64,000 nt of DNA from JANNMJ01 sp031426455 (GCA_031426455.1 JANPLI010000111.1:1-64000), one strand, 5' to 3'. Positions 26,839-36,033 are shown, counted from the stretch's first letter. Numbers and translations are program-made. Notes: a model not told the origin generated them from the sequence alone.

Positions 26839-29800
26839 TTAGCGGGTGGAGTCGCCCGGCTGGGCGTTGGGGTTAGTATTCTTGCCTTGCTGGCTGCTGC
26901 GCACGGTGCGCTTCTTCGGCGCGGGCTGGTTGGGATCGGCGACGACCGGCACATCGGTTTTGCCGCTTGCACTCAGCGAAGCCAACTTCTGCTTGGCATC
27001 GTTCAGCACTTCGGCCACCGGGAACTTACCGTCGATGAGCGAGTTGAGCGTTGCCCGCGCCTGGAAAACTTCGCCCTGGGCGGAATAGATGTCGGCCAGC
27101 AGCAGGTACGAACGGCCGAGCCACAGCTCGAAACCGCCGAAGTTCTGGTTCACCTTGATGGCTTCGTCCAGCGCGCCTTTGTACTCTTTCTGACCATACA
27201 GGGTCTTGGCAATCAAGTACTGGGCTTCGGCGCCGTTGTCGTCGCTAGCCGACTTGGCCGCCGTCCGCAGCTCTTCCAGCGCCGTGGCAGTCTGGCCGGT
27301 GGCCAGGGCGCTCTTGGCGCGATAGAGCAGCGCCAGGTTAGTGGCGTTCACCGTGGACGAGCCGGCGGCCAGGATGTCGGCTGCAATCTGGCGGGTCCGG
27401 GCGTAATCGGCACTGGCATAAGTGGCTTTCAGCAGCCCCAACTGGGCGTTGCCTACTTCGCGGCGAGACGTGGCGCTCGACGCCAGACGGGCGTACAGTT
27501 CGTTGGCGCGGGCCAGGTTATTGGTTTCGAGGGCCAGATCAGCGGCGCGGTTCACCGCCTTGTTCATATACTGCGTCCGGCCCTCCTGAATCACCTCATC
27601 GAGCTTCTGGCCACCGGTTTTCTTGTCGCCACCGCGCACGTAGGAGTCAGCGATGAAGTAGCGGGCATCGGCCGCCAGACCATTGCTGGGGTACTGCTTC
27701 AGGAAAGCCTCGAACTTGGGCACCGCCTGCGGGTATTTCTCGGCGAAATACAGCGACTTAGCCGCTTCAAACTCCACCGTTTCCAGGCTCTTCGTGCCGG
27801 GGTTCCGCAGCTTGAAGGCTTGCAGATACGGGTCGAACTCTTCCGTCCGGCCGGCGGCCGTCAGCGCCTCCTGCAACGAGAACAGCGCCGACTCGGCCAC
27901 CTTGTTGGAGGCGTAGTTATCGAGGACGTTCTTGAAGTCGAGTACGGCCTTATCGGTCTGCTGCTGGTTCGAGTAAGCCACGCCGCGCTTCACCAGTGCC
28001 TGCGGCACCAGCCCTGACTGCGGCGCCCGGGTCAGCATCGCCGTAAAGCCATCGGCAGCCTGGGCGTAGCGACCGGCCTCGAAATCGAACTGCGCCTGCT
28101 GAAACAGCGCGTTGTCGAAGAGCGGTGATTGCGGGAAGCGCGTCACCAATTCCCCCAGCGCGGCGATAGCCTGCTCGCGCTGTCCACTCAGCCCCAGCGT
28201 AACACCCTTCTGAAACAGGGCCATATCCTGAGCCGGGCCGCCAGCGGCCAGCACTTTGTCGTACAAAAACAGGGACTTTGGGTAGTCCTTCGCCACAAAG
28301 TAGCAGTCGGCCAGCCGTAGCGTGGCATCTACCACGTTGGGCGCCGACGCCAGGCGGGTGGAATCGGCATTCTCGACAAAAGACTTGAAATGAATCAGCG
28401 CCTTGTCGTACTGCTTAGTATTGTAGAGAGCGTAGCCGAGGCCGTAGCGCGAAAGGCGGTACCAGTTCGTTTGGCCGGCCTTCACATCGTCGCGGAACAC
28501 ATTGGCGTAGGCGTCGGCGGCATCGTCCCAGCGGCCCAGGCCCGAAAGCGCCTCGCCCTTCAGGAACGTAGCCGCGGCGCGCAACTCGGCATCGCCGGGG
28601 TGCTGCACCGACTTATTGAGGTTCACCAGCGCCGCCTCCGGCTGACCGGCGTTATAATCCTGCGAGGCCTGGTAGAAAGTGACGCGCTGGTAGAGGTTGT
28701 TGATCTTGGTCGTGCGGCGGGCACTGCTCAGGCTTTCCACGTACTTGATCGCCGCCACGTAGTCCGACGAGTTCAGGTACGACTCCGACAACATATCGTC
28801 GGCCGCGTCGCCGAGTTTCGACTTCGGAAACTTCTGGTTGAATTCGGTCAGCGTCTGGATGACGGCCCGCGTATCACCCTGCTCGAAGTTGATTTCGGCC
28901 ACCTTGAACGTGGCCTGCTCGGTCAGTTTCTTTTCCAGCGGCGTAATGCGCGCCTGGTTGAAAGCAGTCAAGGCAAAAGGCTTGTTATCTGCCCGCAAAT
29001 AACTCAGGCCCAAGTGGTAGGCGGCGTATTGCCCCAGCGTGTCGCGCAGCGCAGCTACTGGCTGAAACCGCTGCACGGCCACCGGATACTCCTTGACTTT
29101 GTAGGCGGCGAAACCGGTTTTGTATTCGAGCAGCGCCTCGCCCCGCGGGCCGCGCGTCATTCCGGGCTTGCCGGCCGCGGCGGCCAGCGACGGCAGCGCC
29201 TGGGCGTAATTCTCCTGCTGAAAGTAGGAATCGCCCACGAGCAGCTTGATCTCGTCGGTGCCCTGCACGGCGGGCTTGATGGCCAGCGCCGCCTCGCCGT
29301 AGGCAATCACTTCGGCCAGGTTGCCTTCGCGGTACAGGATGCCCGTCAGCAGTTGCGGCACGACTGGCTTGTAAGCGGGGCTTTTGGCGGCGTTGTTGAG
29401 GTCGGTTTTGGCACCGGCTAGGTCGTTGGCGCGGAAACCGAGGTAGCCGGCATAGTACGATGAGGCGGCGGCGTACTCGTGCGTTCCTTTTTTATTACGG
29501 TCGAAGAGAATCCGCGCCTTGTCGTACTCCTTGGTCGAAAAGTAGGCGTAGGCGAGCTTGAACTCCGACTCCGTGCGCTGTTCCGGATTCAGCAGCGCCG
29601 GCCCCACTTTCGTGAAGTTGATGATGGTCTGGGCGTAGTCTTTCCGCTCGAAATAGAAGCGCCCCAGCTCAAAGAATGCCAGTGCGGCCTTCGGATGCGC
29701 CGGGTAAGCCGCCGCAAAACCGAGCATCTTGCTTTCGGCATCGGGTTGCAGGAGCCGCAACCCGCTTACGGCCGCGTAGTAGGTGGCATCGGCGCCGCGC

Positions 29801-30015
29801 TCGGGGTCGGCCTTCACGGCGGGCTGACGCAGGTACTCGGCAAAAGCGGCCTGGGCTGGCCCGTAAAGCTGACGGCTGAAGAGCCGAACGCCCTCCTGAT
29901 AACGCGCTTCCGGGTGCAGCACCTGCTGCGTCTGCTGAGCGACGGCGGGCTGCGCCACCAGGGCGGCACCCGCTCCCCAGGAAGCAGCCAGAAATAGCCA
30001 GGGACGAAGGTTCAT
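26839..30015 (-). CDS. Large periplasmic tetratricopeptide-repeat protein
   Basis: A 1,058-residue exported protein. The signal peptide ends at about residue 28 (VAQPAVAQQ). The rest is a chain of TPR helical pairs with recurring patterns such as ALAFFELGRFYFERKDYAQT, FKLAYAYFSTKEYDKARILF and AEAQYLIAKTLYGQKEYKGA. The C-terminus is a basic, Lys/Arg/Asn-rich tail. TPR arrays bind proteins or peptidoglycan-associated partners, and here the partner is probably the outer-membrane barrel encoded immediately downstream. The start at 30015 (ATG, MNLRPWLF) is preferred over 30021. A repeat element separates it from the receptor gene upstream. Confidence 0.9.
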   Translation of the reverse strand: MNLRPWLFLAASWGAGAALVAQPAVAQQTQQVLHPEARYQEGVRLFSRQLYGPAQAAFAEYLRQPAVKADPERGADATYYAAVSGLRLLQPDAESKMLGFAAAYPAHPKAALAFFELGRFYFERKDYAQTIINFTKVGPALLNPEQRTESEFKLAYAYFSTKEYDKARILFDRNKKGTHEYAAASSYYAGYLGFRANDLAGAKTDLNNAAKSPAYKPVVPQLLTGILYREGNLAEVIAYGEAALAIKPAVQGTDEIKLLVGDSYFQQENYAQALPSLAAAAGKPGMTRGPRGEALLEYKTGFAAYKVKEYPVAVQRFQPVAALRDTLGQYAAYHLGLSYLRADNKPFALTAFNQARITPLEKKLTEQATFKVAEINFEQGDTRAVIQTLTEFNQKFPKSKLGDAADDMLSESYLNSSDYVAAIKYVESLSSARRTTKINNLYQRVTFYQASQDYNAGQPEAALVNLNKSVQHPGDAELRAAATFLKGEALSGLGRWDDAADAYANVFRDDVKAGQTNWYRLSRYGLGYALYNTKQYDKALIHFKSFVENADSTRLASAPNVVDATLRLADCYFVAKDYPKSLFLYDKVLAAGGPAQDMALFQKGVTLGLSGQREQAIAALGELVTRFPQSPLFDNALFQQAQFDFEAGRYAQAADGFTAMLTRAPQSGLVPQALVKRGVAYSNQQQTDKAVLDFKNVLDNYASNKVAESALFSLQEALTAAGRTEEFDPYLQAFKLRNPGTKSLETVEFEAAKSLYFAEKYPQAVPKFEAFLKQYPSNGLAADARYFIADSYVRGGDKKTGGQKLDEVIQEGRTQYMNKAVNRAADLALETNNLARANELYARLASSATSRREVGNAQLGLLKATYASADYARTRQIAADILAAGSSTVNATNLALLYRAKSALATGQTATALEELRTAAKSASDDNGAEAQYLIAKTLYGQKEYKGALDEAIKVNQNFGGFELWLGRSYLLLADIYSAQGEVFQARATLNSLIDGKFPVAEVLNDAKQKLASLSASGKTDVPVVADPNQPAPKKRTVRSSQQGKNTNPNAQPGDSTR

Positions 30016-30146
30016 AAGCAATGAGGAATGAGGAATGAAGAATGAGGAATGGGGAGGAAGGAATGGGGAGTGCGGAGTACGAAATGGGTTACCGCCAGTT
30101 TCTTACCCAAAATTTTCCGATTCCTCATTTCTCATTCCTTATTAAA
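30016..30146. repeat. Inverted pair of GGAATGA-type repeats between the TonB receptor and TPR genes
   Basis: The left arm (30016-30068) holds GGAATGA and GGAATGGGGA units. The right arm (30119-30146) holds CATTCCTC units. About 50 nt of unique loop lie between. The right arm runs into the stop codon of the upstream TonB-dependent receptor gene and the left arm into the start codon of the TPR gene. Confidence 0.8.
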
Positions 30147-32493
30147 AATTCAAACTCGCGCCCACGGCCGGCAGAATCGGCAGTTGGTTCACGCGGGTGG
30201 CCGTGACGCGGTTGAAGTAAAAAACGTTAGGCCGATTGGTGGCGTTGGTCACGCTCGCATCCAGTTCCAGCTTGGTATTCTGGCTCAAAGAAAAGGTCTT
30301 TTTCGCCGAAAAGTCGAGCCGGTAGTAAAGCGGCAGGCGGCGGGAGTTGAGTTCGCCGTAGAAAATGCCCAGGTTGCCGTTCTGCTGCGCCAGGGGCTGC
30401 GAGATCGAACCCAGCAAAAGCTGCTCGTAGAAACCCGCTGTGGGCGTAAACGGAAAGCCGGTGCCCAGATTATAGCGCCCCGATAGCTCGAAAGTCTTTT
30501 TCGCGCCCAGTTTCACCGAAGCCAGCAGATTGACGTTGTGGCGGCGGTCGAAATTGGGGCGGTACTCGAAGTCGCCGTACTGGCGCGTGACCGAGGTGAG
30601 CGAATAGTTGCCATTCGCCATCAGTCGGCCCTGCCGGTAGCTGAACGACACATCCAGCCCGGTGGCGCGGCCCTGCTCCACGATGAACTCGCTTTTGGCG
30701 GGCGAAAACAGCCGGTCGCGGTTGATATTGACCACCACCGGAAAGTCTTTCACGTAGGTTTCGACGTTGAGCGTCAGGTGGTCGGCCAGCAGGTCCACTT
30801 CCACGCCGCCGACCAGGTGGCGCCCTTTCTGGAGCAGGTTTTCCAGGCGCGAGCCGTCGGCGTTCTGCAACACGTCGGGCGAAGTGAGGTAGCCGGCGAA
30901 GAGGTTCACCACGTCGCGGTCGGAGCGGGTTTCGAGCAGGTTCTGCGCGTACAGCCCGCCAGCGGCCTTCAGCCGAACCCGCTCGGTGAGGTTGAACTTG
31001 GCGCCTACGCGGGGTTCGAGGGAAAACTGCGCCAGCGAAGCGTAGTAATGCAGCCGCAGCGAGGGTTCGAGCACAAGCCGCGCCGCTTCCGCTGGCCCAA
31101 TCACGGCGCGGTACTTGGCGAAGCCCGCCAGCTCAGTGTTGTTGCTCTGCTGCTGCTGCGGCACGTAGAGCGGGGCGCCGTTGCCGTCCTTGCCCAGCAG
31201 GGCGAAAGCGTTGAAGTCGGTGCTGTTGCCCAGGATGTTGAGGCCGTATTTCAACTCGTTCTTCCCGATAAAATACGTGAAGTCGAAGTTCATATTGAAG
31301 CCATTGATATTCGACGACCGGTCCGGCAGACCCGGCTCGCTGATCCCGAGTTGGTAGTTGGAATACGCCAACGCGCCGTGCATAATCACGGACGAGCGCG
31401 ACGGCAGCAGCAGAAAATCCAGCCCGCCGCCGTAGGTATTCCAGCGTACGTCAGAGCCGGTGGTAAGGCCCACGCGGTCCGTGAAATTGAAGCCTGAAGC
31501 ACTGATCCGCGCGCCGTTCGAGCCGTTGAGCGTGACTTTACCGAAGATATCGCGGAAGTTGAACGGCAGCCCGTTTTTGTTGGCGTAAGGATAAAGTACC
31601 TTCGAGGTTTGCTCCAGATACGAATTGCGCCCGCTGATCAGGATCGAAGCCGGCGCCAGTCCATCGGCGCCTTTTTTACCAATCGGAGCTTCCAGCAGCA
31701 GCTTGGAAGTGAACGGATTGACGCTCACTTTACCCGCCAGGCGCGAACGGTTGCCATCGCGGGTGGTCACGTCCAGCACGGCCGACGTGCGCCCGCCGTA
31801 CTGCGCTCCAAAGCCGGCCGTGTACACGTCCACGGAACGCAGGATATCGGTGTCGAACACCGAAAACAGCCCAATGGAGTGAAACGGGTTGTAGATCACC
31901 ATCCCGTCGAGGAGCACGAGCGTCTGCACCGGCGTACCGCCCCGGATGTATAATTGCCCGCCCTGGTCGCCGGTAAACACTACCCCTGGCACGGTTTGGA
32001 GGTATTGGGCCAGGTCCGGCTCGCCGCCCACGGACGGCATCAGCTTGATTTCGACGGGCGTAATTTTTTGCACCCCGGCGCGCACTTCAGTCAGTTGCTG
32101 GGTGCGGGTGCCGGTCACTTCCACCTCCTGAAGCTGCTGCTCAGCGTCCGGAGCGTAAAGCTTGACGGTGCGCAATTCGCCGGCTTTGAGGGTTAGGGCC
32201 ACGCTCACGGTGTCGTAGCCCAGGGCGGTGGGCAGCAGCCGATAAGTGCCGGGCGGGATGCGCGAGATGGCGAAGTAGCCCTTATTGTCAGTAATGGCGC
32301 CCAGGCCAGTGCCTTTGAGTTGAACGCGGGCGTAGATGATCGGCTGACCGTCGCGCTTGCCGAACAGGAAGCCCCGGACTTCGGCGGGCGCCTGCGCCCG
32401 AGCCGCCAAAGCGCTCAGCAGGAGTAGCACAAAAAGGCCCCAGGACCGAAAAAGAGGAGACGTGCGCAAGGAAAACGGAGAAGGCGTACCCAC
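30142..32493 (-). CDS. TonB-dependent receptor with carboxypeptidase-regulatory N-terminal domain
   Basis: An outer-membrane active transporter of about 783 residues. After the signal peptide (LFVLLLLSALAARAQ) comes a CarboxypepD_reg-like domain (GFLFGKRDGQPIIYARVQL, ITDNKGYFAISRIPPGTYRL), then a plug domain with EVEVTGTRTQ, YLQTVPGVVF and GGQLYIRGGTPVQTLVLLDG, and a C-terminal barrel. The GTG at 32493 is chosen because a -7 element (32516-32524) overlaps the longer TTG-initiated frame at 32532; the exact start is uncertain. The ligand is unknown. It heads the minus-strand envelope block. Confidence 0.9.
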   Translation of the reverse strand: MGTPSPFSLRTSPLFRSWGLFVLLLLSALAARAQAPAEVRGFLFGKRDGQPIIYARVQLKGTGLGAITDNKGYFAISRIPPGTYRLLPTALGYDTVSVALTLKAGELRTVKLYAPDAEQQLQEVEVTGTRTQQLTEVRAGVQKITPVEIKLMPSVGGEPDLAQYLQTVPGVVFTGDQGGQLYIRGGTPVQTLVLLDGMVIYNPFHSIGLFSVFDTDILRSVDVYTAGFGAQYGGRTSAVLDVTTRDGNRSRLAGKVSVNPFTSKLLLEAPIGKKGADGLAPASILISGRNSYLEQTSKVLYPYANKNGLPFNFRDIFGKVTLNGSNGARISASGFNFTDRVGLTTGSDVRWNTYGGGLDFLLLPSRSSVIMHGALAYSNYQLGISEPGLPDRSSNINGFNMNFDFTYFIGKNELKYGLNILGNSTDFNAFALLGKDGNGAPLYVPQQQQSNNTELAGFAKYRAVIGPAEAARLVLEPSLRLHYYASLAQFSLEPRVGAKFNLTERVRLKAAGGLYAQNLLETRSDRDVVNLFAGYLTSPDVLQNADGSRLENLLQKGRHLVGGVEVDLLADHLTLNVETYVKDFPVVVNINRDRLFSPAKSEFIVEQGRATGLDVSFSYRQGRLMANGNYSLTSVTRQYGDFEYRPNFDRRHNVNLLASVKLGAKKTFELSGRYNLGTGFPFTPTAGFYEQLLLGSISQPLAQQNGNLGIFYGELNSRRLPLYYRLDFSAKKTFSLSQNTKLELDASVTNATNRPNVFYFNRVTATRVNQLPILPAVGASLNF

Positions 32494-32515
32494 CCCCCGG
32501 TGGGTCGGGTAGCCC

Positions 32516-32524
32516 CAAAAGTAC
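32516..32524 (-). promoter_or_regulatory. Candidate -7 promoter element (GTACTTTTG)
   Basis: The minus strand reads GTACTTTTGGGGC just upstream of the TonB-dependent receptor, a good match to TAnnTTTG. It argues against a start codon at 32532. Confidence 0.42.
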
Positions 32525-32557
32525 GCCCCCAAACGCGGGTACGGTAACGGCAGCGGT

Positions 32558-32986
32558 TCAGAGGCCCGGCTCCGACCACGGCATCGTCAGCCATTCCCAG
32601 GCTTCTTCGCGGGCATCGAACACGTCAAACTCCCAGGGCCGGCCGTGGGAAACGGTGCGGTCGATGGCGTCTCGGGTGAAGAGTTGATTCATCGGATCCA
32701 CCGAAGCCACGATGGCCGAGCGGCGCAACAGGCCTGTGAGCAGCGCCACGAAGCGCGGCGAGTAGTCCTGCACCAGCCAGTCCTGGTCGGCCTGCCGTAC
32801 GGCGCGCATCTGATGGTGATCGCTCAACCAGCACCGTACCCGGTAGCGGACGGCCGCCGACAGGGCCGTTTCGTAGGCCGTGCGCAGCTCCTGACCGCTC
32901 ATAAAGCCCAGAAACGTCGTCTCGAGCGCCTCCTGGGTTGGATGCAGCAGCAGCCGAAACGTGGGCGTGGAATAAAGCAGTTGCAT
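32558..32986 (-). CDS. Hypothetical protein, possibly STAS/SpoIIAA-like
   Basis: A 142-residue protein that I do not recognise with certainty. The alternation of short strands and helices (STPTFRLLLHPTQEALETTF, YRVRCWLSDHHQMRAVRQ, IVASVDPMNQLFTRDAID, and WEFDVFDAREEAWEWL at the end) resembles the small SpoIIAA-like proteins common in Cytophagales. No signal peptide or membrane helix is seen. The start at 32986 (MQLLYSTPTF) is chosen because a -7 element lies upstream at 33015-33024; the longer frame to 33037 would begin before that promoter. It is transcribed alone. Confidence 0.7.
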   Translation of the reverse strand: MQLLYSTPTFRLLLHPTQEALETTFLGFMSGQELRTAYETALSAAVRYRVRCWLSDHHQMRAVRQADQDWLVQDYSPRFVALLTGLLRRSAIVASVDPMNQLFTRDAIDRTVSHGRPWEFDVFDAREEAWEWLTMPWSEPGL

Positions 32987-33014
32987 CGGAGGAATCGGAG
33001 GCGGATGAAGGGTG

Positions 33015-33024
33015 CCAAAGGTAC
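33015..33024 (-). promoter_or_regulatory. Candidate -7 promoter element (GTACCTTTGG)
   Basis: The minus strand reads GTACCTTTGG 29 nt before the ATG at 32986, an exact TAnnTTTG match. Confidence 0.45.
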
Positions 33025-33086
33025 GTTCCCCCCGCACCTATTCACAACGGTCTATCTTCCGGCCAGTCGGATACTGGCCCGTTCGT

Positions 33087-33914
33087 TTAGCCTCCCTGTT
33101 CGAGCCACCCCCGGAAAGCGGGCGCTTTCTCGCGGGACACCAGTACTTCCTCGGTCAATTCCGGACGCAGCGTCAGCTTGAGCTTACCGTTGAAGTGCAG
33201 GTCGATGCGTTGAATGGCCTCAGCGGTGGCCAGCACCTGACGGTTCAGGCGAAAGAAGCGCGCCGGGTCGAGGAGTTTTTCTACCTGTTCGAGGGTGTAG
33301 TCCACGGCGTGGCGCTTGCCACCGGTGGTGGTCAGCCAGACCTGCTCGTGCTGCGAATGCAGGAAGGCCACGTCGGCGGTCGGAATCGGCAGCAACTGCT
33401 CACGGTGGCGGACCAGAAAGCGGGCTTTGTAAGCCGCGCGCGGCGTGGAGGGGCTCGCAGCAGGAGCGTGGTGCGCGCGGTCGGGCAGGGCGTCGAGCAG
33501 GCGCTCGAGGCGGGCCAGATGCGCGGCGGTGGCATCGGCGGCGGGGCCAGGACCGGCCGTGCGCAGGTTCCGGAACTTGGCCAGGGCCGTCGCCAGCTCC
33601 GTTTCCTTCACAGGCTTGAGCAGGTAGTCCAGCGAATGCACCTTAAAGGCGCGCAGCGCGTAGGCGTCATAGGAAGTGGTGAAGATCACCGGTGAAGCCA
33701 GGGCCACGCGTTCCAGCAGCTCGAAGCTCAAACCGTCGGCGAGCTGAATGTCAGACAGGATCAGGTCCGGCGCCGGGTTGGCCGCAAACCACGCTACGCC
33801 CTGCTCCACCGATTCGATCACGGCCAGTACCTCAGCTGCTGGCTCCACCCGCGCCACCAGCTTGCGCAGGCGTTCAGCAGCGGGGTATTCGTCTTCGATC
33901 AGCAAAAGGCGCAT
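33087..33914 (-). CDS. LytTR-family response regulator
   Basis: A 275-residue transcription factor. Residues 1-118 are a receiver domain with acidic pocket LLLIEDEYPAAERL, phospho-acceptor Asp in LILSDIQLADG, Thr in FTTSYDAYALRAF and Lys in DYLLKPVKE. After an Ala/Pro-rich linker, residues 170-270 are a LytTR DNA-binding domain (FLVRHREQLLPIPTADVAFL, RFFRLNRQVLATAEAI, VLVSREKAPAFRGWL). It is downstream of a matching sensor kinase in the same direction, separated by a repeat element; the pair forms a LytS/LytT-type two-component system with unknown targets. Confidence 0.94.
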   Translation of the reverse strand: MRLLLIEDEYPAAERLRKLVARVEPAAEVLAVIESVEQGVAWFAANPAPDLILSDIQLADGLSFELLERVALASPVIFTTSYDAYALRAFKVHSLDYLLKPVKETELATALAKFRNLRTAGPGPAADATAAHLARLERLLDALPDRAHHAPAASPSTPRAAYKARFLVRHREQLLPIPTADVAFLHSQHEQVWLTTTGGKRHAVDYTLEQVEKLLDPARFFRLNRQVLATAEAIQRIDLHFNGKLKLTLRPELTEEVLVSREKAPAFRGWLEQGG

Positions 33915-33918
33915 TGGG

Positions 33919-34050
33919 GGGCTGAGTGACTGAGTGGGACTGAGTGGCTGAGTGACTGAGTGAGACTGAGTGGGACTGAGTGGGACTGAGTGACTGAGTG
34001 ACCGTGGTTAACCTCATTAATCACTCAGTCGCTCAGTCACTCAATCATAC
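33919..34050. repeat. Inverted pair of GAGTGACT-type tandem repeats between sensor kinase and regulator genes
   Basis: The left arm (about 33921-34002) holds nine or so imperfect GAGTGACT / GAGTGGGACT units. The right arm (34019-34048) holds ACTCAGTC units, its complement. The element fills the gap between the stop of the kinase gene and the start of the response-regulator gene, so it is transcribed inside the operon. Confidence 0.85.
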
Positions 34051-34057
34051 AGTGCTT

Positions 34058-35050
34058 TTAAAGCAGCGGCAATTCTACACTGAATTCGCTCTCCCCTGCT
34101 AGTACCAGGATCGGACTTTCCGTGAGCAGCGCATAGCGACTGATGAGGTTGCGCAGGCCCGTTCGGGTGCTGGGTGCCAGCAGCGTTTTGGGGCGCACCG
34201 AATTGGCCACCCGGATAGCGTCCGGACCGGCGCTTTCCAGACGCAGCGCCAACGGGTGCTCGCGACTCACGACGTTGTGTTTCAGCGCGTTTTCTACCAG
34301 CGTCTGCACACTCAGCGGCGCCACGCGGCGGGGGTGGGCGGTGGCCGAAATGGTGTTCTGCACCCGCAGGTTATCACGGAACCGAATCTGGTTGAGGTGC
34401 AGATAGGCATCGACGAAGGCCAGCTCGTCGGCCAGCGACACGGTTTCCTGCTCGCGGGCCAGCAACACGTAGCGGTACACGTCGGCTAACTGACTGAGAT
34501 AGAGCTGCGCGGCAGCAGGCTGCTCGTCGATAAGCGCCGCCAGCGTGTTGAGCGAGTTGAACAGAAAGTGCGGGTCGAGCTGCTGACGCAGCGCTTCTAA
34601 TTCACGCTGGCCAGCGGCGCGGGCCAGTGCTTCCACGCGCAGCAAGTTAGCTTTCCACTGCTGAAAGAAGTACACCGTTTCGTAAACCAGCACCACCAGC
34701 GCGGTCGGAATCAGGTTCATCAGAAACGAGTGCGTCAGGGTGGGCATATTGCACACCACCTCGGGAATGGTGCAGGATAGCCCCATTTTGAGCAGCGATC
34801 CCGACACCAAAGTGTAAACAAGGTGAGCGGGAATCTGCACCAAAAAACGATGCGCGGTCTGGTCAGGGCGCGGAAAGCGGCGCCGGGCGTTCCGCAGAAT
34901 TAGTACGTTGCCTTCCCAGATCACCGTGGTGAACAGCAGCGCGATCAGCGTTCCCGGCCACCAATGCACAGTGCCGCCATCGTAGAAATACTGCGTCCCG
35001 AGTGCGACGAACGGAATTGCGAGGCGCTCCCGCCAATGAATCGTAGCCAT
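34058..35050 (-). CDS. LytS/YehU-type membrane sensor histidine kinase
   Basis: A 330-residue inner-membrane kinase. About four N-terminal membrane helices cover residues 1-135 (for example LIALLFTTVIWEGNVLIL, LIPTALVVLVYETVYFF). A coiled linker precedes the His_kinase domain with LRQQLDPHFLFNSLNTLAAL (the phospho-acceptor His) and QETVSLADELAFVDAYL. A degenerate HATPase follows, with LVENALKHNVVSREHPLALR as N box and TRTGLRNLISRYALL as G box. It should phosphorylate the LytTR regulator encoded next. No extracellular sensor domain is seen, so the signal is probably read within the membrane. Confidence 0.93.
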   Translation of the reverse strand: MATIHWRERLAIPFVALGTQYFYDGGTVHWWPGTLIALLFTTVIWEGNVLILRNARRRFPRPDQTAHRFLVQIPAHLVYTLVSGSLLKMGLSCTIPEVVCNMPTLTHSFLMNLIPTALVVLVYETVYFFQQWKANLLRVEALARAAGQRELEALRQQLDPHFLFNSLNTLAALIDEQPAAAQLYLSQLADVYRYVLLAREQETVSLADELAFVDAYLHLNQIRFRDNLRVQNTISATAHPRRVAPLSVQTLVENALKHNVVSREHPLALRLESAGPDAIRVANSVRPKTLLAPSTRTGLRNLISRYALLTESPILVLAGESEFSVELPLL

Positions 35051-35098
35051 AGGTTACAAGAAAATGAAGCGGCAGAGAAACGTCGGGACGGACCGTAC

Positions 35099-35869
35099 TC
35101 AACTCAAAAATACAGTTCGCCCGGCCAATGCGCGCGTCAGCAGCCAGGCCGCCAGCAGGAACCAACCTATCGCGCCGGCCAGCGTCATCAGCACGGGCGC
35201 GGGCACCGCCCAACGCGTGAGCAGCCAACCCAGCAGCGGCAAGGCTTGCAGCGCGTGCATCCCCAGGAAATGGGCGGCGCGCAGGTCGCCGGCACGGGTA
35301 CTCCAGTCGAGCAGCGGTAGACCGGGGCCACCATCGGGCGCGCCCACGGTGTGGGCGCCCTGCCGGATCATCAGCCCGCCCAACATTGCGCCGCTAATGA
35401 AAAGCAGCAGCCCCAGCCGCGCGCCCCAGGCCACGGCCGGCGCCACCGCCAGCGGGCGAAGCCAGAGCAACCCCAACGCACTTACGTTGAGCAAGGTATT
35501 CAGGCCAATTGCCGTACCCATCAGGGCAAACACGGCCGCGTTGAAGGCAGAGGTGGTGTTGTAGTGCGAGGTAGTACCCCTCGCGGCCTGCAGAAAAATG
35601 CAGCCGATTTCCACCACCATCGTCAGGGCCAGGCCGGCACTCAGCCCGCGCACTTTACCCGCGTCGGCGGCCGGCAACCAGGAGAGGAGCACGGCCATCG
35701 TCCAGAGGTAAACCGTGATCGAAAAGCAAAACTTGATCGGCTTGAGCCACGCGTTGGCCCCCGTCACCAAGCGCTGGTCAAAGCGCAGCGCCACCAAGGC
35801 TACCAGCAAAAGCGCCACGTGCAGCCAGCCGGTGTAGCTCAAAACCGAATTGCGCAAAAGCGGCAGCAT
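35099..35869 (-). CDS. Hypothetical multi-pass membrane protein
   Basis: A 256-residue protein with about seven hydrophobic helices, including WLHVALLLVALVALRF, IKFCFSITVYLWTMAVLLSW, LTMVVEIGCIFLQAARG, FALMGTAIGLNTLLNVSALG and VLMTLAGAIGWFLLAAWLLT. The motifs KPIKFCFS and GAHTVGAPDGGPGLPLLDWS recur in unnamed Bacteroidota and Proteobacteria membrane proteins, but I cannot assign a function. The ATG at 35869 is used. It lies 49 nt upstream of the sensor kinase gene, so it may belong to that operon. Confidence 0.75.
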   Translation of the reverse strand: MLPLLRNSVLSYTGWLHVALLLVALVALRFDQRLVTGANAWLKPIKFCFSITVYLWTMAVLLSWLPAADAGKVRGLSAGLALTMVVEIGCIFLQAARGTTSHYNTTSAFNAAVFALMGTAIGLNTLLNVSALGLLWLRPLAVAPAVAWGARLGLLLFISGAMLGGLMIRQGAHTVGAPDGGPGLPLLDWSTRAGDLRAAHFLGMHALQALPLLGWLLTRWAVPAPVLMTLAGAIGWFLLAAWLLTRALAGRTVFLS

Positions 35870-35890
35870 CGCTTGGCGAATTAACAATTA

Positions 35891-36033
35891 CAGGACTTAC
35901 GCAACAGCTAAAAAAAGGTAGCCCCCCCGGGGCCGCAGGACGCTCAAAACGTCGTTTTTCTACCGGTAGATAGCCCCTCTGGGGCTAAAGAAAGCCCTTT
36001 TTGGGGCGAAAATGACGGCGTGCGTAAGTCCTG
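35891..36033. mobile_element. MITE-like element, 143 bp, with 13-bp terminal inverted repeats and 5-bp target duplication
   Basis: CAGGACTTACGCA (35891-35903) and TGCGTAAGTCCTG (36021-36033) are perfect inverted termini. The flanks are AATTA on both sides (35886-35890 and 36034-36038), a 5-bp target-site duplication. The interior has no ORF but several GGGGC/GCCCC short palindromes. It must depend on a transposase encoded elsewhere. The insertion sits between a membrane-protein gene and an ABA4-like gene, next to a tandem-repeat arm. Confidence 0.85.

Noticed and set aside
32494..32532. Extended N-terminus of the TonB-dependent receptor from TTG 32532
   Set aside because: A good -7 promoter element (32516-32524) lies within the extension, so transcripts would begin downstream of it, and the signal peptide needs only the shorter form.
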